64,000 bases of DNA from Blastocladiella emersonii ATCC 22665 (lineage: Eukaryota; Blastocladiomycota; Blastocladiomycetes; Blastocladiales; Blastocladiaceae): the NCBI GenBank assembly GCA_025594325.1, contig JANHCV010000002.1, positions 1,860,001 through 1,924,000 of the forward strand, in the 5' to 3' direction. The notes beneath the pieces are model-generated. The model searched no databases. It was not told the DNA's origin and worked only from the letters and a program-made list of their open reading frames with translations. Position numbers and translations under genes: made by a program. Positions 27,295 to 37,600 of the stretch are shown here, in pieces (the stretch's first letter is position 1; each line of letters begins with the position of its first letter).

Positions 27295-29253
27295 TGTGCT
27301 GGGCTCAACCCCAGTGGTCTCCCCGAAAAAACCTGGTCCACGTGACCTTGACCGAGTTGTCGTCACTTAGCGACGCGTCACCTGACCGCCCAAACACGTT
27401 CATAAATCGAGCCTTTTCCCCCTCTGCTGGCTCCTCGTCTCATGAAAGCACCCATGAAGCTTCCGACATGAAATCATGTAGCGATGTGACCCAATAAACC
27501 TCCCTGAAACTTGTCACAACGCCGTCTTCACACTGAGCGAGGCGAGGGGAAATGTCGCGACGGGCCCTGACGGCCCGGTGATGCAAACCGAGGCGTATGC
27601 GGTGCTGCTGAGGACTGTGACGTTACTTTCGCGACGGCCGAGACCACGGGCGAGTGGCCGTTGACCCTCCCGCCGCTCCACCTTCCACGGGTTGGAGCGC
27701 CGCCGCGTCGTCAGCAACCGCCTATCGCGTCCGCCACCCCGCACAACCCGTCGCTCGCCTTCGACGTCGAGCGGTACTACAGCCAGTGGTTCTCTCTTCC
27801 GTGACCCGCCTGTGTACCATGATCAAGGGCGCCGACCAGCTCGCGCACTGCCTCGGTCTCGATGCGCGCGAGTTTGTACGCATGTCGGTGCGGCCGACGG
27901 CACGGGGAGCGGCGACGCGACCAACAACGCGTAGCTGCTCAACGCCATGCTCTCGGCGAGGAACGGTTCGCCGCCGTTGAGAATCTGAACATGCGGTGCA
28001 AGAACCCGGCGTGCACTGCGTCGGCGGACGCGTCCCTCGCTACTGGCTCGCTGGGCGCCGCCGACGGGACCGACCCGAACGCGGCTATGACGCCTGGCGC
28101 CGTATCTCTCAGATAGTCGTTCACGCGCCGCCCATCGTCAGCGCGACCGCACAAGTCGTTATGCAGCTCCACGCGGATGCCGCCTGGTACGCGCAGCAAT
28201 GGCTCGTGTGCAATGATGCGGTGTGCGCGTGGTACACGCGCAACACCGGCCGCGTAGGGCTCGTGTCTACTCGCCAAACGCGCTGCTCCGCCAACTTGCC
28301 TACTACACGCACCCGCTCGACGCTAACGAGGCGGCGGCGACCACGGCCGAGGTAGTCCATCGCCCGCGCCGTGCTTCTCGCGCACGCACACTAGTTCTAG
28401 TTCCGCGCAGTCTACATCGCGATGGCAAGGCGGCGGCGACCACGGCCAAGGTAGATCATCGTGCTTCTCACGCACATTTCCGGGAACACCGCACCCAGGT
28501 CGAACTCGCGTCGTTCTTCACGTTCATGCGGGGCGCGGGAGCAACGGCGGCCGTGGTCAAGGTCGGACGGCGATCTCATAGCGGGTTGAATAAATAGCTT
28601 CAACATGTTGCTTGGCTCGGGAATTGCTGGGTCAGCGGCCGCACAAGGCGCAGGCAGAGCTTGAGGCGCTGGCGCTGGCGACTCAGCTTGAGACGCGCCG
28701 AGCTGTAATCTGGGTCCTCGGTGGGATGGAATTCGCGTCAGTTTCGATGTCGCGCACGCCTCAACGTCGTGGAATCATGAAATGAAGGCGGCGGCCAAAC
28801 TAAGAAAAGTCGCCGCGGAGCGGCGGCTGCGGTGGCCGGGTAGGTCGCGGCGATCAACGGAACACATTCAAGACCATGGCCCCATGGATTGATGCGCACG
28901 CGCGCGTCGGCTGGAAAATGACAAGCTCATGACCGTGGTTGTAAGATCAGCAAGATTCAGAGTCACTGATGCAGGTCGAAGCGATCAATCGTGACCATGG
29001 CCATGACCATGGCCATGGTGACGCTCCTCGCACCTGCGATCACAGTGCAGAGGTTCGACACGCGGAAGCGGAATATATTATGGAGCTGTTATTCGAGTTG
29101 AGTTGAGTTGAGGTTAAGGTCGAGGTGGGGTGAGTTGAGGTTGGTTGAGGGAGGTGAGGGGTGAGGGGTGAGGGGTGTGGGATGTGTGGTAGAGGGGTGG
29201 GGTTGAAAGCCCAGCACGGAGGGAGCAGTTTCTAACGCTACCGGTCGCCAATT
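27295..29253 (-). mobile_element. Repeat copy B: longer inverted copy of the element
   Basis: This is the reverse-complement homologue of 6652-8179. Its terminal repeats are GTGCTGGGCTCAACCCC at 27296 and the reverse complement of GTGCTGGGCTTTCAACCCC ending at 29217. As in copy A, about 35 bp of shared sequence lies outside the latter end. It carries the same landmarks: the AACTCAACCTC-type minisatellite (about 29093-29150), the CCATGG/CATGACC palindromes (about 28996-29023) and the polymerase alpha fragment on its plus strand. Copy B keeps about 430 bp missing from A. Sequence identity is high in places (28440-28760 against 7110-7430) but there are many substitutions, so the copies are not recent. 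Confidence 0.7.
27518..28597 (+). pseudogene. DNA polymerase alpha catalytic subunit C-terminal fragment (longer, decayed)
   Basis: Several frames together give the POLA1 C-terminal order: LAFDVERYYSQ, VTRLCTMIKGADQLAHCLGLDAREF, a Cys-bearing stretch MRCKNPACTASAD, then WYAQQWLVCNDAVCAWYTRN, then ALLRQLAYYTHPLD, and finally EHRTQVELASFFTFMR. The fourth block matches the last zinc-binding site of polymerase alpha ('YY.GWLVC.D..C..RTR'). The Cys residues and order are retained, but stops and frameshifts separate the blocks. No polymerase active site is present, so this is a remnant of the region that binds the B subunit in the polymerase alpha-primase complex. Confidence 0.75.
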
Positions 29254-29498
29254 CACGCGTTCAAAGGATTCATCTTATAGTTCCATTGCTCCCATCCTCG
29301 GACAGTTGGAGACGAGACGCTTGAAGGGCCGGCGAGGGCGAGTCGCGACGGTGGCCGTGGCCTTCATCGCCACCCCGCTGCTCTCGGTGCACCACTCAGA
29401 CCCGCGACTCTCGCACCAATGCCTTTGATACCCGAGAAAAACGATTTTAGTCTGCTTTTGGTAATGAGATGGTACACTCGCACTCGCCCGGCAGCGAC

Positions 29499-31301
29499 TC
29501 ACAGCGTGTCGACGAGGAAATCGCCGAGCTGCGCGTCCCAGAGCCCGCTGCCCGTCGCCTCACCGTCGCCGCCCTCGGTCCCACCCGCACCCTGCTGATG
29601 CGTCTGCTGCGCCGGCTGGTGCTGGTGCTGCTGGTGCTGCTGGAACGCGAGGTGGAACACGTCGAGCGCCGAGCTCGTAGACGGCGACGGGAGCCCGAAA
29701 CTCGCCGGCCCGCCGCCCGCGCTCGCGCCCGCCGACGTATCGTCCGCGAGATGGTGCTGGTCGGCGGTGCTCGTGAGGATCGAGAGCGGGTCGACCGAGT
29801 CATCGCGGCCGGGCATCGGCGCCGGCGCGTCGCCACCGCCGAGGAACACGTCGGACGTGGTCGCGGGCCCGTCCATGTCGCTCATCCACTGGTCCATGAG
29901 GAGCAGCGCGTTGATGTCGTCGGTCGCGTGCGACGTGCCGCCCGCGAGCGCGATGAGCGGGTCCGTCGCGAGATCGCCGAGCGCCGGTGGCGCAGCGGAA
30001 CCCGGCGACGACGGCATCGGTTCGGCGGAACTCGTGTGCTCGGGCTCCGACGCGAGGTGCCGCGACGACGCGAGATCCGCGTCCTCGTCCTCGAGCGCGA
30101 AAATGTCGAGCGACACGTGCCGCGACGACGGCGTCTGCGCGAACCGCGGATCCGGCAACGTGCCCCGCTGCCGCGAGTTCTGGCGCGACCCGGCGACGCC
30201 ATGGCCGAGAACTGGCGTCGTGGACGCGGACGACTTGCCGGATCGTGCCGGTGGCGCTGCGGGCGCGGACGCGGGCGGTGGCGGAGGCGGCGACGACGCG
30301 TTGGCGGATGTGGGCTTCTTACGCGGCGGTGAGCCGAGGACCGCCGTAGCAACCTTGTACGGCACGGCTCGCGCGCTGCCCGGCGCCGTGGCGGTTCCCG
30401 CCGCCGCGTTCGCCGCCGCCGAGGTGCCGAGGACGGACCGCGCCTTGAGCGGGTTGCCCGGCGCAGGCGCGAGCGCGGTGCTCGACGGCGGCGGCTGCGA
30501 AGCCGGTGGCGCGTTTTCGCCCGTGCGAACCGGCGTCGACACCTCGTGCGGGTGCGCCAGGAGGCTGGTCGGCGGAGGCGGCGAGCCGAGACCGCCCATC
30601 GCGGTCGCCTTGTTCGGCGCAGCCTGCTGCTGCTGCTGCATCGCGGAGAACATGGCAAAGAACTGCGCCATATCGGCCGGCGCGCCCGCGGGCGGCGGCA
30701 TGCCGTAGAAGTTCGGTGTCGGGTACCCGTACGCGGCGGCGGCGGCCGCCATCATGGCCGCCATGAACCCCGGGTTCGGCGGTTCCTGGGAAGTGGCGGT
30801 GCCCGGGACAGCCGCCGCAGCGGCCGCAGCAGCCGCGGCGAGGACCACGGGATCGGTCGGGTACGAAGACGACGACGGGAACGCAGACGGGCCCGCGTTC
30901 TCCTTATCGGTCCACGGCGACGGCGCGTCGGTGAGCGGCGCGAGACCCGGCTTGACCGCGGGCGTCGCGGCGACGGTGCCGGCGCGGCTCGGTGCGGACG
31001 CGGCGCGGCGCAGCGGGACGCCCGGCGCCTTCATGGCGGGCGAGGCGGCGAGTGGTGGCCGAAGCGGTTCCCGAGCGCGGAAAGCGGCGAGTGCCGGGGC
31101 GGGAGCGGGTGTTGGTTGCGCGGGAGCGGGCGTCGACGGCGCAAACAATGGAGCGGAGGTCGCGGGTTCGGGTTTCGGTGGTGGTGCGGCCGATACGGCA
31201 GCAGCGAGCCAATCGTCGTCGTGGTGGTCAGCGGGCTGCGCCTCGTCCATGGTGACGTCGGCGTCGTACTTGCCGTCGCCTTGCTGCTCATGCTGCGGCG
31301 A

Positions 31302-31357
<56 letters not shown>

Positions 31358-32900
31358 CCTCGGGCTCCTCGCTCTCGTCGAGAATGGTCTCGCAGTTGAT
31401 GAGCGGGCTCGGCCGGCGGGCGATCGGCGGCTTGCTGGGCGAGGCCATCTCGTCGCTGTCCTGGCGCTGGCGCAGGTGCTGGTGCTGCTGCGACTGCGAA
31501 GGCGGCGGGAGCCGCGCCTGCGACGGTGGGGGCTGCGGCGGGAGGCGCGGGTACGAGTACTGGAGCTGCTGCGACTGCTGGTAGCGGAGAATGTCGGCGG
31601 TGGTGACGGGCGGGAGGCCGAGCCCCGCGCCACCAGGGGTGCTGGCGCCGAGGTACGGTGGCGGCATGCCGGGCGACGCGGTGACGCCGGAACCGGGGCC
31701 CGTGGCGAACGAGTTGGCGAAGGGCTGGGCGAGAATGTGCTCGGCCTGGGCCTTGGACCGGCGCGCGTCGTCGCGGGCGAGCACCTCGCGCCAGCTGATG
31801 CCCTCGATCTCGAGCGCGAACTTGAGGCGCGCGAGCTCCTCTTCGACCTCGCACGCCTTTTCGATTTTCTCGACGGCTACGCGTGCGTTGACAGAAGTGA
31901 GTGGACGTGATCCGAGTGACGCATGAGAGGGAACCGTACCCTTGGCGAGAATGTCGGACTGGGTGGCGGACGCCATGCCGAGGAGCGACGAGAGGGCGTC
32001 GACCGAGACCTTGAGGCGCTGGCGGCGCTTGGCCTCCATCATGGTTTTGCTGATGCGCTCGTTGGCGATGGTCTCGGCGTCGTCCCCCGCTGCAACCGCG
32101 TCGGACGTGAGGTGCATCGAGTCGTGGTGCTGCTGCTGCTGCTGCTGCGGCGGCGGCGGCGGCGGATGGCTCAGGTTCACCTCGGATGCGGTACGCGAGG
32201 CCGCAAGCGAAGAGGCACCGCTGGGCGCGGAGCCGCCGGCCGAGACGGACCGGCTTCCGAGGGTCCCATCATCGCTCCCGATCGGATCGGCGGTGCGGGT
32301 ACGGCGGAGCGGATGACTCGACGCGTCCGTGTCGGCGGCGACGTAGTGGGAACCGGCCGGGGCGGGCTCAGGGGCGGCGGCCGTCGTGTTACGGCGCATC
32401 CCGCCGCGGCGACCGGACCCGGGAGCCTTAGCGGCGCGCGTCTTTGGCGCACGCGGCGTCGAGGCAGCCGGTCGTGGTGTGGCCGCCGCCGGGGCGGCGG
32501 GTGGCGGCAGCGCCGCTCCGTAGTGCGCGGCCGCGGCAGCAGCAGCGGCCGCCGTGGGATCGAAACTTCCCGCCGCCGCGGCAGCCGCAAACGCCTGCGC
32601 GAACCGCGCGAGCGAGGCGGGATCGGTCGGGAGGCCAGGCGCCGCGCCGGGCATCGAGTAGGGCGGGACGCCGGGGTACGCGGCGCCCATGGCGGGCAGG
32701 TGCGGGCTAGCGTAGCCGGCGGGCGACATGCCGGGATATGCGCCCATGCCCATGTTGTAGAGGCCGAGCGCGCCGAGATGCGGCGGGAGTGCGCCGGCCG
32801 AGGGTGGCGGCGGTATTGGCGGTGCGCCGGGGACGCCCGACGGCGAGAACATGTAGGGCGATTGCCCGTGGTGGGCGCCCGGGGTGGATGATGGGTCCAT
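29499..32900 (-). CDS. bHLH transcription factor, large and low-complexity
   Basis: Exons 31940-32900 and 29499-31876 (63-bp intron, GTACGG..GTAG) give about 1112 aa. A basic helix-loop-helix domain lies at about residues 280-345: the basic region and helix 1 contain MEAKRRQRLKVSVDALSSLLG, including the E..RR positions that contact an E-box. Helix 2 is SDILAKAVEKIEKACEVEEEL. It is created only after splicing, because the intron falls in the loop/helix 2 boundary; the join restores 'ILAKAVEKIEKA'. It runs on into a heptad-like stretch (EELARLKFALEIEG) that may act as a zipper. The flanks are disordered: an Ala/Pro/Gly-rich N-terminus, an AT-hook-like SGRRGGMRR block, poly-Gln, a Gln-Glu hexanucleotide repeat and a long Ala/Pro-rich tail. 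The gene diverges from the NT5C3-like gene. Confidence 0.78.
31303..31357 (-). repeat. CTGCTC hexanucleotide microsatellite within bHLH gene
   Basis: About nine tandem copies of a 6-bp unit encode alternating Gln-Glu on the minus strand. Length changes in units of six keep frame, so the tract could vary between strains. Confidence 0.85.
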
Positions 32901-33523
32901 GGCGGGGTGATATTGTAGCGGCCGGGTGGGGAGAGCGAGGACCGAGCGCGGCGGTGGGAACGCTCAAGTGCGGGGCGAAGCGGAGGGAGGGGGCTCGGAT
33001 CGATGGAATCTCCCACGCCAGGAGCGACTCATTCAGCGAGCAGACTCCCGATTGTTGATACTGTCGCCGCCGTCGTCGTCGCCGTGGACAGTAGTGCCGA
33101 GCGCAGAGTCTCAGCGGCGGTGGTGGGAGACACGGGCGGCCAGTCGCGGGGGCGAGATCCGGTCGCGGCGTCGATGCGTTGCAGTGTGTGCCGGCGGTCC
33201 CGCGGCGGGTCGAGCTTCATGCGTCGTGGCGAGGACGTCGTACGGCGGTAATACGGCGCTGAGTCAGTGGGATTTCGCGTCTGCGCGGTCGCGTGGCCCG
33301 CCTGCCACGCCCGTCGCCGACTCAGCGCACGTGCGGCTGCAGCTCCCCCTCCTGTCCCTGCCGAACCGCGACCCTTCTCCTCCCGGTTTGCCCCTTGTAT
33401 CCATGTATTCTTGCCGCGGTTGAATTGCTTAATTTATCGACGCGGCGTGCCGAGACTGCCGTCGCCTTCGCTCCCGGTCCCTTCTCTCCCCCATCGCACC
33501 AACCAACCCGCCCCAGCATCAAC
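32901..33523. other. Divergent promoter region, bHLH / NT5C3-like
   Basis: About 620 bp between two oppositely transcribed starts. A CT-rich leader precedes the NT5C3-like ATG (about 33460-33515). The plus frame into NT5C3 stays open upstream of its ATG, but composition argues that it is leader. No other gene is seen. Confidence 0.5.
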
Positions 33524-34501
33524 ATGAGCACTCCCAACGGCCACATTGCGCACGCGCCCGTCTCCGAGGCCATTCGGGCCAAGGCGCAGACGTTCGTCGA
33601 GTCGTGGCTCGCGCTGCCCGCGACGCAGTCGCACCTGGTCGTGCGCGACCCGGCCGCCGTGGCCGCCAAGGTCGCGCAGCTGCTGGCCGACGGGCCGAGC
33701 CACCTGCACATCATCTCCGACTTCGACATGACCATGACCAAGTACCTCGTCAACGGCGAGCGCGGGCCCTCGAGCCACGCCGTCGTGACCCGCAGCAGCA
33801 CCGTCTCGAAAAAGTTCCGCGACGACACGGACGCCATGTACAAAAAGTACTACCCGATCGAGATCGACCCGGCCATGCCGCGCTCCGAAAAGTACAAGGT
33901 CATGGAGCAGTGGTGGACCGAGGCCCACGAGATCATCGTCGCGGAGCGCATCAGCGAAGCCGACCTCAAGACCATGGTCGCCGAGACCCCCATGACGTGG
34001 CGCGCATGCCTGCACGACCTGATGCGCCGCACGGGCGAGCTCGACATCTACTTCCTCGTCTTCTCGGCCGGCATCAAGAACCTGATCAAGGAGATCCTCG
34101 CCGCCAACGGCCTGCTGCTGCCGCACGTGCACGTCGAGTCCAACGAGATGTTCTTTGACCCGGCCACGGGCATCGTCACCCACTTCTCGGAGCCGCCCAT
34201 CCACACCCTCAACAAGTCCGAGGTCGTGCTGTCGGACCCGTCGCTGCTCGACCCGAGCAACACGTCGGCCGAGGCCCGCCACGCCCGCGCCATCCAGGGC
34301 CGCAACAACGTGCTGCTCATGGGCGACAGCCTCGGCGACGCCGCCATGGCCGACGGCGTCGAGCACGGCGTGTGCCTCCGCGTCGGCTTCTGCAACCACA
34401 ACACGGACAAGTTCCTCGACCAGTTCCTCGACGCCTTTGACGTCGTGGTCCTCAACGACGTCGGCTTCGACTGGGTCCAAGCCCTCATGGCGCTCTTCTG
34501 A
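33524..34501 (+). CDS. NT5C3: Cytosolic 5'-nucleotidase III (UMPH-1 family)
   Basis: Single exon, 325 aa. The enzyme dephosphorylates pyrimidine nucleoside monophosphates (CMP, UMP) in the cytosol. The HAD motifs are complete: SDFDMTMTKY (nucleophile Asp), VFSAGIKNLIKEIL (motif II), a Lys in the KSEV region, and LLMGDSLGDAAMADG (motif IV, Mg2+-binding Asp pair). The cap domain contains YKKYYPIEIDPAM and MEQWWTEAHE, characteristic of NT5C3. The length agrees with the family (about 300 aa). I chose the ATG at 33524 because the family N-terminus begins shortly after it. The stop is 113 bp from the convergent RasGAP gene. Confidence 0.95.
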   Translation: MSTPNGHIAHAPVSEAIRAKAQTFVESWLALPATQSHLVVRDPAAVAAKVAQLLADGPSHLHIISDFDMTMTKYLVNGERGPSSHAVVTRSSTVSKKFRDDTDAMYKKYYPIEIDPAMPRSEKYKVMEQWWTEAHEIIVAERISEADLKTMVAETPMTWRACLHDLMRRTGELDIYFLVFSAGIKNLIKEILAANGLLLPHVHVESNEMFFDPATGIVTHFSEPPIHTLNKSEVVLSDPSLLDPSNTSAEARHARAIQGRNNVLLMGDSLGDAAMADGVEHGVCLRVGFCNHNTDKFLDQFLDAFDVVVLNDVGFDWVQALMALF

Positions 34502-34614
34502 GCTCTGCTCGCTCGCTTTCTGTTGCCCAGTGCACCATAGTCCCCGGAACCCGAGTAGAATGTAGCTCTTTCTCTCTGCCTTGTATTCTCATCCACTTCA
34601 GCAACACACGCTAG

Positions 34615-37600
34615 TTACACCAGCCCGGAATTCAACCCCGCTGCCGCACCCGCTCCTCCCGCCGCGACCGTGGTCCCGGACCCGAGCGGCGGCGAGCTGG
34701 TCCCGACCAGCGGCGACGATCCGACGAGCCCGCCCGTCGCGAGCACGCTCGAGATGATGGCCGACACCTTTTGTCCGCGGTTCGGTGCCGGTGCAGTTGT
34801 CGCCGCCGGCGCGGCTCCGCTCACCGTCGCACCTGCCGGAGCAACCGTCGCCGTAGCCGCGACCGTTGCCGCCCTTGGCGTCCCGTCGATCCCCTCAGCC
34901 AGGCTCGGGAACTGGAGCGACGCGAGGACCGCCGCGAGATTGGTCGCCTTGCCGGACCCGGACCGGAGCGCCTGCGCCTTGTTGACGATCGCCTCGTCGT
35001 GTAGCAGCGCCGTGAGCAGGTCGCACGTCCGCCGCATCGTCTCGCGGCCGAGGACCACCACGCCCGCGGGCTTCGTGCCCGTCGCCGTGTACGGCGCGTG
35101 CGCCCCCGCGGTCGTGGTCCCGGGCGCCGCGACGGGTGCGCCGTGGCGCGCGGCCACGAGCCGCTCCGTGATGGCGACGAGCGAGTCGAGGAACAGGGCA
35201 AACAGCGCGGGGGTGTCGGCGTGCACGGCCTCGAGCCAGTCGAGCACCCACGCCTGTTGGTCCGTGGCGCTCGCGACTTCGCTGTCCTCGTCCCCGGACC
35301 CCGCTGCCGCGACAGTGGCCGTGGCCTGGTTCGTCGGCGTAGCCTGGTGGTAGTGGTGCCCGGCACCGCCGCTGCGCATGCTCTGGTGGTCGCCGGCGCC
35401 GACGGTCACGGCCGTGGTGGTGGCCGCGTCGAGCGTCTGGAGCAGGTGCGAGACCAGCAACACGCGCGACGCCGTGGTCAGTTCGATGGCCGCGAGAATG
35501 TCGCGCGCGCGGCGGTGCGGGAAGATGCGGTGCGCGAGCGCGCGCGACCCGACGAGCGGGAACAGGTACCCGGCGTGCACGTCCGGGATGCGTGCCGCGG
35601 GCTTCGTGGCGGCGGCAGTGGTGTCGACGGCCGGCGGGACCCGCGCGAGGACCAGGATCTGGCGGAGCAGCGGCTCGAGAACCGCGCGGTGGTTGGTGCG
35701 GATGCGCGACAGGATGAGTCCGACGGCGATCGAGAGGTGCGCCTGGAACGAGACGCCGAACGCGCGGTCGGCCGCGGCCATGGCCTTGGGCGCTGCCGCG
35801 AGGACCGCCGCGAGCGGTTTCTCGACCAGCACGCCGTTCTCGTCGAGCAGGTGCAGCGCGGCCGTCGCGAGCTGGACCGCCGCCGTCACCACTTTGCCAC
35901 ACGCCGGCTCGTTGCACGCGCTGCCCCATGCGCCGATCGTCGCAATTGCGATGAGCGGGAGCTGCGCGAGGAACCCGGCGCTCGCGTCCTCGTCGTTGAG
36001 CCGCCCGAGCGCCGTCGTGATGGCCTCGAGGATTTCGACGACCGACAGCGGGTTCGCGTTCGCGGCCGAGCTCCGGTCGCGCAGCGCCGCCAGCGAGGCT
36101 TCCAGGATCGGTGTGTCGATCTCGCTCCCCAGAATACACAGGAGGCGCAGCGATGGGACAAACGCGAACCCGTCGACCGCGAGGTGCTCGCGGCACAGCG
36201 CGACGAGCGACGCACGGAACGCAGCGGCTCCGGGCCGCGTGGTCGGGCCCGTGAACGAGGCCCAGTCGTCGACGGTGCGCCCGTGCCACAGCAGCGCGCG
36301 GATGCCCTTGGTGACCTCGGCGGGCAGCGCCTCGAGGTGCGCCGCGACGTGCAGCGTCCAGATGAGCACAGGTGTCGGCGTCGAGAGCGACCGCGGAACC
36401 GCTGCGAGCGACGTGCGCAGGAACCGCGCTTGCTGCTGGATCAGCTTCACCTGCGCGTTCGGCTGCCGGATCAGCGCGCGGAGGTTGGTCGCGAACCGCT
36501 CGTACACTGGGCGCTGCGTTAGCGTCGTAGAAAAGACATCGATGAATGACGTGGAGCGTACCCTTTTCGTTGTGGCAACTCATGAGCCGGATGTGGTTGG
36601 TCATGATGGCCTCGATGGTCGCGTCGTACTCGGACCCGAGCCCGAGCTCGAGACTCAGCAGGAGCTCCTCGAGGAACGCGGGCGCGTACTGAGACTTGGC
36701 CACGAGCCGAAGCGCGACCTCGGCCATCTACTCGCACGCGAGCAGTCAGCCTTGATAGAACACGCCCCTATGGAAGTTAGACCGTACCGCAGGATCCGAC
36801 GCGCTGAGGAACATGATGACCGTGACGACCATCTTGGTCCACATGGCGGGCGGGACGCAGTTGACGGCCTCGCCGAGCCGGTCGACGCACATGAGCTTCT
36901 CGCGAGTATCGTGGCCGAGCACCATGTGGGCGCACAGCTCGACCATGACGCCGGCCCACGCGTAGTCGGGGACCGACGCGACCAACCGCGTCGAGTAGAC
37001 GAGCTGGTACGTGAGCGCGGGCGAGAACTTTTCGCCGTGCGCGGACCGGCACATTTCAACGTCGGGCGTGTGGTACTTGGCGCGCATCGTGGCTAGGTCA
37101 CCAATCACGCCGATGGGGTCGCCCGGCCGGAGCCGGATCACGATGAGCCGCTGCTTCTTCGGGACAAAGACAAACACCTGGTCGGCGAGGCGGATCCCGC
37201 GCACGTAGTGGATCTCGGTCGCATGGTACAGCTCGTGCACGGCCTTGCCGCGGACCGCGCGCACCAGGTGGAAGCACCCGTGGCCGACCTGGTACTGGCC
37301 GAGCGGGACCGCGCTCAGGTACAGCTGGCGCGCCGAGTGGTCGGCGAGGAGCTGCAGGTGCGACATGGGCAGCACGTCGCCGGGGACGTGCTCGAGCAGG
37401 TTCTCGAGCTTGGCCACGAGGATGGGCGCGGGCTGGACCACGTCGACGACGGCGAGCAGCGGCTCGGTGCAGTACATGACGAGGATCTTGTCGATGATCA
37501 TGGCGCAGTCGTTGGCGAGCTGCTGGAAGATCTGGGCCGGGTACGGGCTCGACATGACCGAGAAGGTCGCGTCGACGACGAGGCACACGGGCACGCTGGC

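Noticed and set aside
29275-29502. 75-codon minus-strand frame beside repeat B
   Set aside because: Short, no homology recognised, sits in the flank between the repeat and the bHLH stop.
36728-36787. Alternative 36-bp intron (GTGTTC donor) in the RasGAP gene
   Set aside because: Too short for this genome. The GTACGG donor 24 bp upstream gives a 60-bp intron in the same phase with a CTAAC branch-like site.
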